Assembly (NCBI GenBank): GCA_017255395.1
Contig: JAFKDC010000005.1
Coordinates: 147,410 to 211,409 of the forward strand
DNA from: Enemella evansiae
GTDB taxonomy: Bacteria > Pseudomonadota > Alphaproteobacteria > Rhodobacterales > Rhodobacteraceae
DNA: 64,000 nt
Direction of reading: 5' to 3'
Made by a program: the position numbers and the translations under genes. Shown here piece after piece: positions 1 to 8,601 of this stretch. Position 1 is the stretch's first letter; the number at the start of each line of letters is the position of its first letter. The notes under the pieces were generated by a model that ran no database searches, was not told where the DNA came from, and saw only the letters and a program-made list of their open reading frames with translations.

Positions 1-1381
1 CCTCTTCGGCGGCCACCGCGCGGGCCGTGGCCCCGTAGCGATCCAGCAGCAGGGCCACGCGGCCGGCCTCCGCCCCGGTCGCCGCAGAGACCTCGGCGAT
101 CCAGTCCCCGCGCGCAGCCGCGTCCGGCATGCCCTGCCCGCCGCCAATGCGCAGCGCGTCCGTGCCCTGTCGACGCGGATGGCCCAGCCGCTTCAGCACG
201 CTGTCGGCCACCTCGGCAGAGAAGGCACGGAAGGTCGTCCACTTGCCGCCGATCAGCGCGATCACCGGGAAGGGGCGGTCGCCTTCGGGCTCCGCCACCG
301 GCGCGGAATGGTCTCGGCTGATCAGCCCCGGCGCCACCCCTTCAGAGTTCGGCAGCGGCCGGATGCCCGCGTAGGCATAGACGATCTGGTCCTCGTCGAA
401 GCGCAGCCCCGGCAGCAGGTCGCGCAGGGCGCCGATGAAATAGGCCACCTCTTCGGGTGTGCAGACGGCCTGATCGGGATCCTCGGCGGGAATGTCGGTG
501 GACCCCACCAGCGCCCGCCCGTGATAGGGGAAGACCAGCAGGATGCGCCCGTCGTTGCCCTCGAAATAGATCATCCGGCCATCCAGCTGGCGCAACAGCT
601 CGGGGTGATCCAGCAGGATATGCGACCCCTTGGTGCCGCCGATCTGTCTGGGCAGGGGCATGGCCAGCGCGCGGTTGACGCTGTCGATCCACGGCCCGGC
701 GGCGTTGACCACCAGCCGCGCGGTCACATCCCGCGCACCGCCGAGACCGTCCAGATGCAGCACCGCGCCGCTGCGCCCGGTCAGCGCCGTCCAGTTCAGC
801 GCCTCCGAGCCCGGCGACAGCCGCGCCCCGTCCTGCACCAGTTCCAGCACCAGCCGTTCCGGCGCGGTCACGGTGGCGTCGTGGTAGCGGCCCACGGCGG
901 CGATGCGCGGCGTCAGGGCGGGCACCTCTTCCAGAGCGCGCCGACGCGAGAACATCCGGTGGCGCGGCATGACCCGCGCCCGGCGCCCGTAGAAGTCGTA
1001 CATCGCCAGCCCCACCTTCACCAGCAGCGCCCCCCGGCTGCGCGGCGCGGTGGTCGACCCCAGCAGCGTGCGCAGCGCCGCCCCGATCCCCCTGGTCCAA
1101 GAGAAGATCGGCAGCAGCGTCGGCAGCGGCTTCACCAGATGCGGCGCATTGCGCAGCAACAGGTTGCGCTCGTAGGTGGACTCGGCCACCAGCCGAAGCT
1201 CGCCGGTTTCGAGGTACTTCAGCCCGCCATGGATCAGCCGCGACGGCGCGGCGGAGGTGCCCGAGCCAAAGTCGCCCTTGTCCACGATCAGGCAGCGCAG
1301 GCCCTGCGCGCAGAGGTCGCGGTACAGCCCCGCGCCGTTCACACCCGCGCCGATGATGACAACGTCGAAAGCCTCGCTCAT
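1..1381 (-). CDS. FAD-dependent polyol-phosphate dehydrogenase, GlpD/EryB family (C-terminus cut by window edge)
   Basis: Oxidises a polyol phosphate to the keto form, passing electrons via FAD to the quinone pool (family knowledge). The N-terminus shows the dinucleotide fold VVIIGAGVNGAG, followed by the DKGDFGSGTS and RLIHGGLKYLE segments typical of GlpD; VNAAGPWIDSVN and LVGSTDIPAEDPDQ lie further on. The start ATG overlaps the stop of the upstream kinase gene (ATGA, 1378–1381), so the two are translationally coupled. About 460 residues are visible and the last part is outside the window. It is a second copy of the class, diverged from the EryB at 9534–11042. The substrate is unknown; glycerol 3-phosphate or another tetritol/pentitol phosphate are all possible. 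Confidence 0.88.
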   Translation of the reverse strand, partial: MSEAFDVVIIGAGVNGAGLYRDLCAQGLRCLIVDKGDFGSGTSAAPSRLIHGGLKYLETGELRLVAESTYERNLLLRNAPHLVKPLPTLLPIFSWTRGIGAALRTLLGSTTAPRSRGALLVKVGLAMYDFYGRRARVMPRHRMFSRRRALEEVPALTPRIAAVGRYHDATVTAPERLVLELVQDGARLSPGSEALNWTALTGRSGAVLHLDGLGGARDVTARLVVNAAGPWIDSVNRALAMPLPRQIGGTKGSHILLDHPELLRQLDGRMIYFEGNDGRILLVFPYHGRALVGSTDIPAEDPDQAVCTPEEVAYFIGALRDLLPGLRFDEDQIVYAYAGIRPLPNSEGVAPGLISRDHSAPVAEPEGDRPFPVIALIGGKWTTFRAFSAEVADSVLKRLGHPRRQGTDALRIGGGQGMPDAAARGDWIAEVSAATGAEAGRVALLLDRYGATARAVAAEE

Positions 1382-2895
1382 GCCCCGCGCTCCATGGTTT
1401 CGAGTGCATTGAGGCGCGCGTAGGTGCGCGACAGGTCCTCGGCCACCTCGCGGAACACGGTGTAGCGCGCCTCGTAGTGGGCGGCGCGCGCGGGGTCGGG
1501 CTGGTGGGTGACGGCATCCGACAGGTCGCGCGGGTCGGCGTCGAAGCGCGCAAAGGCGCCCACGGCGGCCCCGGCACAGAGCGCCGCGCCCCAAGCTGCG
1601 GCCTCGTCGGTATCCGTGACCGTCACCGGCATGTTCAGCACGTCCGCGAAGAGCCGCGCCACCAGCGGGTTGCGCGAGGCGCCGCCGGTCAGGCGCGACA
1701 CGTCCCCGCCGAAGCCGTCGCGCAGGGCGTCCACGTGCTGGCGGTGGTTGAAGGCGATTCCTTCCAGCAGCGCCGCCAGCATGTCGCCGCGCCCGTGCCA
1801 GCCGCGCAGGCCAAGGAACCCTGCGCTGGGGGCCGCGCCCATGGGCGAGCCGAAGAGATAGGGGTGGTAGAGGATCGGCGAGGGCCGGGCCAAGGCGGCC
1901 TCGATTTCCGGCGTCAGGTCGGCGTGGATCGCGGCGCCCTTGGCGGCGCGCTCTGACGCGCAGAGCGTATCGAGGAACCAGTCGTAATTGGTGGTCGAGG
2001 CGGGCGAGATGGACATGGAATTCCACTGCCCCGGCGTGATCGCATTGCGGCAGAACCAGCGCGCGTCTGTTTTGGGCGCGTCAGAGACGGCCTCGTTGAT
2101 CGAATAGGTGCCCGCGACGACGCCGATCACGCCGGGCCTATGGGCGCCGATCCCCAGCGTCGAGGCGGTGACGTCGTGCAGCCCCGCCGCGACCGGCGTG
2201 CCCTGTGCCAGCCCGGTCAGCGCGGCGGCCTCGGGCGTCACCTGGCCCACAACCTCCGCCGAATGCGCGGCCTCTGGCAGGGCATGGCGCAGTGCGCCCA
2301 GCCCGTAGAGATCCAGCGCGGCCCCGGACCACTCCTGCGTCCCGACGTCGGTGAAAGAGGTGCTGGCCTCTGTCCGGTCGGTGCCGATAACGCCGCATAG
2401 GCAATAGCGCAGCCAATCCTTGCAGGCGAGGATATGGCCGATGCGGGCGAAACGCTCCGGCTCTTCCATCTGCATCCACGCCAGCAGCGCCGAGGGCGCC
2501 GAGACATGCGGCGCCTGCCCGGTCAGGGCCAGCGCGCGGTCGGGCAGGTCGGTGGCCTCCCAGCCCGCCACCACCGCTTCGGCCCGGCTGTCCAGAGAGA
2601 GGATGCCCTTGCCAAGGGGCGCCCCGGCCTTGTCCAGCAGGTAGATGCCGTCGCCATGGGCCGTGGCCGCGACGCAGAGGATGTTCCCGGGGGCCGTGCC
2701 GCTGATCTCAAGCGCCTCGCGTACCGCCTCTGCCGTCTGGCGCCAGAAGTCCTGCATGTCGCGTTCCACCCGGCGCGGCGCGGGCATGATCTGCGCAAGG
2801 TTCCGGCGCGCCACGCCGCAGGGGCGGCCCGCAAGGTCGAAGACCACCGCCTTGGTGACGGTCAGCCCGCTGTCGATGGCGAGAATGCGGCTCAT
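1378..2895 (-). CDS. FGGY-family carbohydrate kinase, second copy of the ery region
   Basis: Phosphorylates a sugar or polyol with ATP in the cytoplasm (family knowledge). This 505-residue protein has the FGGY layout. The N-terminal ILAIDSGLTVTKAVVFD is the phosphate-binding segment of the actin-like fold. The central GTPVAAGLHDVTASTLG carries the conserved catalytic-region Asp. A C-terminal LTGGASRNPLVARLFADV is the adenosine motif. The gene is read after rpiB-like 3063–3518 with a 167-bp gap and is ATGA-coupled to the dehydrogenase downstream. It resembles xylulokinase/L-xylulokinase-type members rather than glycerol kinase, but the substrate cannot be set from sequence. It is clearly distinct from the EryA at 11039–12613. 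Confidence 0.88.
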   Translation of the reverse strand: MSRILAIDSGLTVTKAVVFDLAGRPCGVARRNLAQIMPAPRRVERDMQDFWRQTAEAVREALEISGTAPGNILCVAATAHGDGIYLLDKAGAPLGKGILSLDSRAEAVVAGWEATDLPDRALALTGQAPHVSAPSALLAWMQMEEPERFARIGHILACKDWLRYCLCGVIGTDRTEASTSFTDVGTQEWSGAALDLYGLGALRHALPEAAHSAEVVGQVTPEAAALTGLAQGTPVAAGLHDVTASTLGIGAHRPGVIGVVAGTYSINEAVSDAPKTDARWFCRNAITPGQWNSMSISPASTTNYDWFLDTLCASERAAKGAAIHADLTPEIEAALARPSPILYHPYLFGSPMGAAPSAGFLGLRGWHGRGDMLAALLEGIAFNHRQHVDALRDGFGGDVSRLTGGASRNPLVARLFADVLNMPVTVTDTDEAAAWGAALCAGAAVGAFARFDADPRDLSDAVTHQPDPARAAHYEARYTVFREVAEDLSRTYARLNALETMERGA

Positions 2896-3042
2896 GGGGA
2901 TCTCCGGGAGGGTTTTGGCCGGGACCCCGGGGAGGAGGGGTCAGGGTCCCGGCGCTACCGGGGCGCGCGCACCCCGATCTGTGTGAATCCGGTCGTTCAC
3001 GCGGATTGACATATGTTAAATATCGCCCCGCAAAAGGGGGTG

Positions 3043-3057
3043 CGGCACGCAGTGCCG
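3043..3057 (-). terminator. Small hairpin just after the rpiB-like gene
   Basis: A 6-bp perfect stem (CGGCAC/GTGCCG, 3-nt loop) lies 6 bp beyond the stop codon of the rpiB-like gene. On the minus strand it is followed by a short C/T-rich stretch, not a clean T tract. It may partly terminate the regulator–isomerase transcript ahead of the kinase. The surrounding 2896–3062 gap also holds G/C-rich inverted stretches. Confidence 0.3.
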
Positions 3058-3062
3058 TGACG

Positions 3063-3518
3063 TCATGCCTTGTTGTATTTCGCGTCGACGTCGTTGATTG
3101 CCTGCACGTTACCCGCCGAGCGGCCCTCGGGGTCGAAAGCGGTCGACAGGAAGGCCTCTGCGATGTCCTTGGCCAGTTCCGCCCCGATCACCCGCGCACC
3201 CATGGTGATGATCTGCGCATTGTTCGAGGTCGATGCCTTGGCGGCGGAATAGGTGTCGTGGCACTGCGCGGCGCGGATGCCGGGGATCTTGTTGGCCGAC
3301 ATGGCGACCCCGATGCCGGTGCCGCAGACAAGGATCGCGCGGTCGTATTCACCGGCAAGCACGGCGCTGGCCACCCGGTCCGAGAGGTTGGCGTAGAAGG
3401 CATCGGGGCCCGCATCGGTGCGCGAGATTTCGGACACCTCGTACTTGGCGCCGAGGTGGTCGGCGAGGGTCTTGGCAAGGCCTTCGCCTGCGCTGTCTCC
3501 GGCGATTGCGACTTTCAT
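3063..3518 (-). CDS. eryI: RpiB-family sugar-phosphate isomerase (EryI-type, D-erythrulose-4-P isomerase)
   Basis: RpiB-fold aldose–ketose isomerase, 151 residues, the usual family length. The signature stretches are [20 protein letters not shown] at the N-terminus and [19 protein letters not shown] around residues 63–81, the latter carrying the Cys-Gly-Thr-Gly active-site loop. RpiB paralogues in ery loci of Brucella (EryI) convert D-erythrulose 4-phosphate to D-erythrose 4-phosphate. That role is inferred here from the neighbours: it sits 4 bp after the TpiA-like gene and behind a DeoR regulator, the same order as in rhizobial and Brucella ery regions. An ordinary ribose-5-phosphate isomerase role cannot be excluded from sequence. 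Confidence 0.88.
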   Translation of the reverse strand: MKVAIAGDSAGEGLAKTLADHLGAKYEVSEISRTDAGPDAFYANLSDRVASAVLAGEYDRAILVCGTGIGVAMSANKIPGIRAAQCHDTYSAAKASTSNNAQIITMGARVIGAELAKDIAEAFLSTAFDPEGRSAGNVQAINDVDAKYNKA

Positions 3519-3522
3519 GGTG

Positions 3523-4290
3523 TTATCCTTTCAGGGTTGCGGCGCATTTGGCGAGGATGTCGAGGTAGCCCTCGACGTTCCAGGCGGAACGCCCGATGAA
3601 CAGCCCGTCGATATGCGGGCATTGAATCAGCTCCTCGCAGTTGCCCGGGTTGACCGAGCCGCCGTAGAGGCAGGGGATGCGGCGGCCCAGAACATCCTCG
3701 GCCACGGCGATGATCTCGGCCTGCCGCGCATCGGCATAGTCCGAGGTGGCGGGGATGCCCTTTTCGCCGATGGCCCAGACGGGCTCATAGGCCAGCAGGA
3801 TCTCGGCGCCCTTCTGGTCGTCCGACAGCTTGCCCAGCGCACCGCGCACCTGCTGGGCCAGCACCTCTTGCGCGCGGCCGGATTCGCGCTCTTGCAGCGT
3901 CTCGCCGATGCAGATCAGCGGAATCAGCCCGTGGCGCACGGCGCTTTCTGTCTTCAGGCCCACCGTCTCGTCGGTCTCGCCGAAATGCTCGCGCCGCTCG
4001 GAATGGCCGAGTTCGACGATATCCAGCCCGCAATCGACCAGCATCGGGGCGGACACCTCACCGGTCCACGCACCCGCATCGGCCCAGTGCATGTTCTGCG
4101 CGCCGACCTTGACCGAGGCGCCAGACAGCATCGCGGCCACCTCGCGCACGGCGGTGAAGGGCGGGATCACGAAGCGCTGAATGCGCGGGTCGCGGGTGTC
4201 ATCCGCCGCCGCCAGCCCCTCGGCAAAGGCCTTCGCCTCGGCCAGCGTCTTGTTCATCTTCCAGCTTGTGCCGATCCAGAATTGGCTCAT
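3523..4290 (-). CDS. eryH: Triose-phosphate isomerase paralogue (EryH-type, L-erythrulose-1-P isomerase)
   Basis: TIM-barrel isomerase of 255 residues. Visible TpiA motifs are the N-terminal [11 protein letters not shown] with the catalytic Lys, [12 protein letters not shown] with the catalytic His, the loop-6 region AYEPVWAIG with the catalytic Glu, and [11 protein letters not shown] for phosphate binding. In Brucella the equivalent paralogue EryH turns L-erythrulose 1-phosphate into D-erythrulose 4-phosphate. That assignment follows from the operon: the start overlaps the DeoR-type gene by ATGA and the RpiB-like gene follows 4 bp later. A housekeeping triose-phosphate isomerase is the alternative; another tpiA elsewhere in the genome would favour the specialised role. 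Confidence 0.88.
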   Translation of the reverse strand: MSQFWIGTSWKMNKTLAEAKAFAEGLAAADDTRDPRIQRFVIPPFTAVREVAAMLSGASVKVGAQNMHWADAGAWTGEVSAPMLVDCGLDIVELGHSERREHFGETDETVGLKTESAVRHGLIPLICIGETLQERESGRAQEVLAQQVRGALGKLSDDQKGAEILLAYEPVWAIGEKGIPATSDYADARQAEIIAVAEDVLGRRIPCLYGGSVNPGNCEELIQCPHIDGLFIGRSAWNVEGYLDILAKCAATLKG

Positions 4291-5063
4291 GCGGCTTGGT
4301 CCTTGTCTGCGAGGGTCAGGGTCAGACCGGCCCGCGCCAGGGCGTCGAGGGTGTCTCGGGCAGGCGCGCGGTCGGTGATGATGTGGTCGAACTCGTCCAG
4401 CCCCGCCAGCCGGTGCAGGGCGGCATGGCCGAAGCGGCTGTGGTTCACCAGCAGGACGCGGGTTCCGGCGGCCTCGATCATCGCCCGTTTCACCCGCAAG
4501 ACGTCGTCATCCATGTGGAACACTTCAAGCCCGGACACGGCGGGCGAAGAGATGAAGCAGATGTCCGCGCGCAGCCGCGCCATGGCATCCTCGGCCACCT
4601 TGCCGAGATAGGCGTTGAACTTCGCCGAATAGGTGCCCCCCAGCGCGATCAGCGTGATCCCCGCCTCGCCGCGCAGCGCGTCCAGCACGGCGGCGTTGTT
4701 GGTGATCACCGTCAGCGGGCGCCGCGCCACGCACATGCGCCCGAGAATCGCGGCCATGGAGCCGTCGTTGATCATCACGGTCATGCCCGGCTCGATCAGG
4801 GCCAGCGCGGCCTCGGCCATGGCGGTCTTGGCCGGCTCGCCCTGCCGCTCGCGCAGGCGGAAGTCGCTTTCGAAGCGGGTGCCCGAGGCTATGGTCGCCC
4901 CGCCCCGGATCTTGCGCAACAGGCCCGCGCCTTCCAGCTCGTCGAGGTCGCGGTGAATGGTCATGCGGGACACGGCGAAGCGGTCGGCGAGGGCATCGAG
5001 CTCCACCTCTCCGTCAGAGACCAGAAGGTCCATGATCGCCTGTTGTCGGTCGTCGCGTTTCAC
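4287..5063 (-). CDS. eryR: DeoR-family transcriptional regulator (EryR-type)
   Basis: Sugar-phosphate-responsive repressor of 258 residues. The N-terminal winged helix-turn-helix reads DRQQAIMDLLVSDGEVELDA, then LADRFAVSRMTIHRDLDELE. The C-terminal DeoR sensor domain follows, with MINDGSMAAILGRM and VITNNAAVLDAL segments. The start is a GTG preceded by AAGGAGG at 7-nt spacing; no better ATG is present. It leads the isomerase genes and is divergent from the bisphosphatase gene at 5188. The 124-bp gap between them contains repeated TGTGAT motifs that are the obvious candidate operator. It probably represses its own operon and perhaps the bisphosphatase–aldolase pair. Confidence 0.88.
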   Translation of the reverse strand: MKRDDRQQAIMDLLVSDGEVELDALADRFAVSRMTIHRDLDELEGAGLLRKIRGGATIASGTRFESDFRLRERQGEPAKTAMAEAALALIEPGMTVMINDGSMAAILGRMCVARRPLTVITNNAAVLDALRGEAGITLIALGGTYSAKFNAYLGKVAEDAMARLRADICFISSPAVSGLEVFHMDDDVLRVKRAMIEAAGTRVLLVNHSRFGHAALHRLAGLDEFDHIITDRAPARDTLDALARAGLTLTLADKDQAA

Positions 5064-5093
5064 CGGAGATCCTCCTTAGCGCTAACATTGCAG

Positions 5094-5142
5094 ATCACAA
5101 AGATAACGTCAATTATGTGATATTGTGATTTTCTGTTGTGAT
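5094..5142. promoter_or_regulatory. Candidate DeoR-type operator: three TGTGAT copies plus one inverted copy
   Basis: This AT-rich island lies in the divergent gap between the DeoR-family regulator and the bisphosphatase. TGTGAT occurs at 5116, 5124 and 5137, and its inverse ATCACA at 5094. Such clustered short repeats are a usual layout for DeoR-family binding. The assignment rests on position and repetition only. Confidence 0.45.
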
Positions 5143-5187
5143 GCACGGAGGGGCGCGTTATCGCTGCCTCAAACACGGAGGACACCC

Positions 5188-6174
5188 ATGGATACGCCAC
5201 TGGCTTGCGCGGAGGACGCGCCGATCACGGCCCCGGTTCTGGCGCTGCACCTGCAACAGCAGGGCACCGAACGCGAGTTGGCCCGCCTGATCGAAGCGAT
5301 TGCCGAGGGCAGCGTCGCGGTCGCCCTGCGGCTGGCGCAGGGGCGCCTGACCGGCGACCCGACCGCCGCGGTGGGCACGAACGAGTCCGGCGACAAGCAG
5401 AAGGCGCTGGACATGGCGGCGCACGACCACTTCATCGCGCTGTTCAAGGGCTTGTCCGTGCGCAACGTCCTGTCGGAAGAGGCCGACGCGGTCGAGACCC
5501 TGAACCCCGAGGGCCAATACGACATCGCCATGGACCCCATCGACGGCTCGGGCAGCATCGGCATCGGGGCGCCCCTTGGCGCGCTCTTCGCGATCTTCCC
5601 GGCCGGCGAGACCTTCCTGCGCAGGGGCCGCGAGATGGTGGCCGCCTGCTACGTGTCCTTCGGGCACAGCGTCGATTTCGGCTTCTCGACGGGCCGGGGC
5701 GTGGCGATTGCCGCGCTCGACCCGGTCAGCGGCATGTACCACGTCGACGCGCCCGAGGTGCGGGTGAAACCAGAGACCGCGACCGTGGCCTTCAACGCCT
5801 CGAACCACCGGCGCTGGCCGGACGCCCTGCGCCGCTACATCGACGGGCTGATCGCGGGCAAGGACGGGCCACGCGGCAAGGATTTCAACATGCGCTGGAT
5901 CGCGGCGGCGGTGGGCGATCTGCACCGCATCCTGCGGCAGGGCGGCGTCTTCATGTACCCCGCCGACACGCGCCCCGCCTATACCGAGGGCTTCCTGCGC
6001 CTCGCCTACGAGGCCTTCCCCATCGCCTACCTGATTGAGCAGGCGGGCGGCATCGCCTCGGACGGCGCGGGCCCGATCCTCGACCGCGTGCCGGACCACC
6101 TGCACGACCGCACACCCCTGTTCTTTGGCAGCGCGGGCGAAATGACCGCCCTGCTCGACACTCTCAACCGCTAG
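5188..6174 (+). CDS. fbp: Class I fructose-1,6-bisphosphatase (possibly also sedoheptulose-1,7-bisphosphatase)
   Basis: Removes the 1-phosphate of fructose 1,6-bisphosphate, and in many CbbF-like members of sedoheptulose 1,7-bisphosphate. The 328-residue protein carries the metal-binding signature [14 protein letters not shown], a variant of the class I DPLDGSSN motif. It also has class I segments [25 protein letters not shown] and [20 protein letters not shown]. It is not GlpX (class II). The ATG start has an upstream CGGAGGA; in-frame codons further up lack this. It is followed 8 bp later by an aldolase gene, and both sit between erythritol genes. No RubisCO or phosphoribulokinase gene is nearby, so the pair does not look like part of a Calvin operon here. 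Confidence 0.88.
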   Translation: MDTPLACAEDAPITAPVLALHLQQQGTERELARLIEAIAEGSVAVALRLAQGRLTGDPTAAVGTNESGDKQKALDMAAHDHFIALFKGLSVRNVLSEEADAVETLNPEGQYDIAMDPIDGSGSIGIGAPLGALFAIFPAGETFLRRGREMVAACYVSFGHSVDFGFSTGRGVAIAALDPVSGMYHVDAPEVRVKPETATVAFNASNHRRWPDALRRYIDGLIAGKDGPRGKDFNMRWIAAAVGDLHRILRQGGVFMYPADTRPAYTEGFLRLAYEAFPIAYLIEQAGGIASDGAGPILDRVPDHLHDRTPLFFGSAGEMTALLDTLNR

Positions 6175-6182
6175 GAGGCCCC

Positions 6183-7217
6183 ATGGCCCGCATCACCCTT
6201 CGCCAGCTTCTGGATCACGCCGCAGAGAACGGCTACGCCGTGCCCGCCTTCAACATGTCGAACATGGAGCAGGGGCTGGCCATCATGGCCGCCGCCGACC
6301 GCACCGGCGCGCCGGTGATCCTGCAAGCCAGCCGCGGCGCGCGCGCCTATGCCAACGACGTGGTGCTGGCCAAGCTGATCGACGCGCTGGTCGAGATCTA
6401 CCCGCATATCCCCGTCTGCATGCACCTCGACCACGGCAACAACCTTGCGACCTGCGTGACGGCGATCCAGCACGGCTTTACCTCTGTGATGATGGACGGC
6501 TCGCTGAAGGAAGACGGCAGCACCCCCGCCGACTACGCCTACAACGTCGCGGTGACCAAGGCTGTCGTGGACATGGCCCATGCCGCCGGTGTCTCGGTCG
6601 AGGGGGAGCTGGGCGTTCTGGGCTCGCTGGAAACCGGCATGGGTGACCAAGAGGACGGCCATGGCGCGACGGAAAAGCTGTCGCACGACCAGCTTCTGAC
6701 CGACCCCGAAGAGGCGGAGCGTTTCGTGGCCGAGACCGGTGTCGATGCGCTGGCCGTCGCCATGGGCACCAGCCACGGCGCCTACAAGTTCACCCGCCAG
6801 CCCGACGGCGACGTTCTGGCGATGGACGTGATCGAAGCGATCCACAAGCGGCTGCCCAACACGCACCTCGTGATGCATGGGTCGTCTTCGGTGCCGGAAT
6901 CGCTGCGGGTGCTGATCAACGAGTTTGGCGGCGACATCAAACCGACATGGGGCGTGCCGCTGGAGGAGATCCGGCGCGGCATCCAGCACGGCGTGCGCAA
7001 GGTGAACATCGACACCGACCTGCGCCTTGCTGCGACCTCGGCGATCCGCAAGACGCTGGTCTCTGCCCCCGCAGAGTTCGACCCGCGCAAGTACCTGAAG
7101 CCCGCGATGGACAGCATGGCGGCCCAGTGCATCGAGAAGTTCGAGGCCTTCGGCACCGCCGGTCAGGCCGAGAAGATCCGCGTGCGCTCGCTCGCCACCA
7201 TGGCCGCCGCCTACTGA
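6183..7217 (+). CDS. fba: Class II fructose/sedoheptulose-bisphosphate aldolase, Calvin (CbbA) subtype
   Basis: Zinc-dependent aldolase of 344 residues that condenses glyceraldehyde 3-phosphate, or erythrose 4-phosphate, with dihydroxyacetone phosphate. Visible motifs are [13 protein letters not shown] at the N-terminus, HLDHGNN with zinc ligand and catalytic Asp, FTSVMMDGS, and the C-terminal [13 protein letters not shown]. The length and the GTSHGAYKF segment fit the CbbA-type subgroup. It follows the bisphosphatase by 8 bp and ends at a strong hairpin terminator (7225–7256). In this setting its erythrose 4-phosphate activity may matter, since the ery pathway ends in that sugar. The substrate range is inference. 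Confidence 0.92.
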   Translation: MARITLRQLLDHAAENGYAVPAFNMSNMEQGLAIMAAADRTGAPVILQASRGARAYANDVVLAKLIDALVEIYPHIPVCMHLDHGNNLATCVTAIQHGFTSVMMDGSLKEDGSTPADYAYNVAVTKAVVDMAHAAGVSVEGELGVLGSLETGMGDQEDGHGATEKLSHDQLLTDPEEAERFVAETGVDALAVAMGTSHGAYKFTRQPDGDVLAMDVIEAIHKRLPNTHLVMHGSSSVPESLRVLINEFGGDIKPTWGVPLEEIRRGIQHGVRKVNIDTDLRLAATSAIRKTLVSAPAEFDPRKYLKPAMDSMAAQCIEKFEAFGTAGQAEKIRVRSLATMAAAY

Positions 7218-7224
7218 CCCGACA

Positions 7225-7256
7225 GGCGCGCCGCTGACCAAGGCGGCGCGCCGTTT
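7225..7256 (+). terminator. Rho-independent-type hairpin after the aldolase gene
   Basis: A 10-bp perfect GC-rich stem (GGCGCGCCGC with GCGGCGCGCC) and an 8-nt loop begin 8 bp after the aldolase stop and are followed by GTTT. It ends the bisphosphatase–aldolase transcript before the repeat array. Confidence 0.65.
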
Positions 7257-7258
7257 CC

Positions 7259-7488
7259 AATGACGGAGGGTCCGCCCTGGATGCCGGACGATGCCCCTTC
7301 AACGCCGGGGAGTGCACCCGCGATGCCGGAGGGTGCAGCTACAACGCCGCGGGGGCACCCGCGATGCAAGAATGGGCACGCTCGATAGCGGAATGTGCGT
7401 CCTTGCTTGTGGAAGAGCCGCCCGCGATGCCAGAGGCTGCGGACTTGGTGGCGAGGGCTGCATCCGCGATGCCAGAGGATGCCCCCTC
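7259..7488. repeat. Degenerate 21-bp tandem repeat array (about eleven units)
   Basis: This fills the 349-bp gene-free gap between the aldolase and eryD. Unit starts fall at about 7259, 7280, 7301, 7322, 7343, 7363, 7384, 7405, 7426, 7447 and 7468; all are 21 bp except 7343–7362, which is 20 bp. The consensus is close to GATGCCGGAGGGTGCACCCG plus a final C. On the plus strand the units read as a heptapeptide near MPEGAPA, and the 20-bp unit shifts the frame midway. No ribosome-binding site or stable open frame is convincing, so this looks like a decayed or non-coding minisatellite. Nothing else is visible in the rest of the gap. Confidence 0.7.
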
Positions 7489-7566
7489 CAAGCACGTCCG
7501 ATCCTCCGCGCCAAGGCCATGGCGCTTGCGGCAGGGTCGGCGCTTGACCGGCCCCCGCCCCGCCGG

Positions 7567-8520
7567 TCAGTCCAGCAGCGCCCGCGCGGTCTTTTCGTCG
7601 GTGATCAGGCCGGACAGCCGGCGGCTGTTCAGCACCGCGCGCAGCGGCTCGACCTTCTCCGGCCCACCGGCCAGCGCCACGATCCGGTCCTCGCGCCTTT
7701 CGCGCAGCGACACGGCCACTGTCCGCGCCGTCAGGGGCGTCGCCACGTAGCCGCCGTCTCGGTCGAAGAAATGACCCAGCATCTCGCCCACACCACCGGC
7801 CGAGGAAATCGCCTCTATCTCCGACGGCTCGATCAGCCCCGAGACCACCAGCTGCGCCTGCGTCTGCGCCGAGCCCACGCCCACCAGCTTCAGCGGCGCG
7901 CTTTCGGCCAGTTGCATGACCTCGGACACGCCGCGCTGGGACAGCAGGACCTCGCGGTCCTCGCAGGAATTGGCGAAGAAGGGCACCGGCATGACATAGG
8001 CCCGCGCGCCGGTGCGCTCCGCCAGCAGGTGCATCACGTCATGCGGGTTGGCGGCGAAGTTCCGCGTCAGCCCACCCAGCAGCGAGACGAAGCGCTGATC
8101 CGGCAGCGCCATGCGCGGCATCGCCTGAACGACGGCGGCAAGGCTGCGCCCGTGGCTGATCCCGATGGTGGTCTCTTCGCCGCTTTCCAGCCAGCGTTTC
8201 AGCCAAGTCGCCCCGGTCAGGCCCAGCGCGCGCAGCGGCATACCCTCTTCTTCCAGATCCGGGGCGACTTCGCAGGTGTCCAGCCCGTAGCGTGCGCAAA
8301 GCGCCTGCTCCAACTCGATACACTCGACGATATCGCCCTCGATCGAGACCTTGACCGCCCCCTCGGCGACCGCGCGCTGGATCAGCCTGTGCGCCTTGAC
8401 CGAGGGCACGCCCAGCCGCTTGGCGACCTCGGCCTGCCGCAGCCCGCCGACGTAGTGAAGCCATGCGGCACGGATCGCCAGAGACCGCTCGCCATCCACG
8501 ACGGCTCTGTCCTTTGCCAT
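7567..8520 (-). CDS. eryD: Sugar-binding transcriptional regulator, SorC/EryD family
   Basis: Regulator of the ery operon: in Brucella, EryD represses eryABCD and is released by erythritol. The 317-residue protein starts with a short helix-turn-helix (AIRAAWLHYVGGLRQAEVAK, then RLGVPSVKAHRLIQRA). It continues with the SorC-type sugar-binding domain, including TIGISHGRSLAAVVQAMP and FVSLLGGLTRNFAANPHDV. It is the last gene of the eryABCD order, 81 bp after eryC, and runs convergent with the aldolase across the repeat array. The ligand (erythritol or a phosphorylated product) is inferred from the locus. Confidence 0.9.
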   Translation of the reverse strand: MAKDRAVVDGERSLAIRAAWLHYVGGLRQAEVAKRLGVPSVKAHRLIQRAVAEGAVKVSIEGDIVECIELEQALCARYGLDTCEVAPDLEEEGMPLRALGLTGATWLKRWLESGEETTIGISHGRSLAAVVQAMPRMALPDQRFVSLLGGLTRNFAANPHDVMHLLAERTGARAYVMPVPFFANSCEDREVLLSQRGVSEVMQLAESAPLKLVGVGSAQTQAQLVVSGLIEPSEIEAISSAGGVGEMLGHFFDRDGGYVATPLTARTVAVSLRERREDRIVALAGGPEKVEPLRAVLNSRRLSGLITDEKTARALLD

Positions 8521-8601
8521 ATGCCTTCCTCCCCTCGGCGGCGATCACGTCGCCTTCCCGTCTTTTATTACGCTCTTTGGCTTATCGTCCATTGCCAAGG
8601 C

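Noticed and set aside
5188..7217. Calvin-cycle (cbb) operon
   Set aside because: Only a bisphosphatase and an aldolase are present; no RubisCO, phosphoribulokinase or CbbR gene is in the window, and the flanking genes are ery genes.
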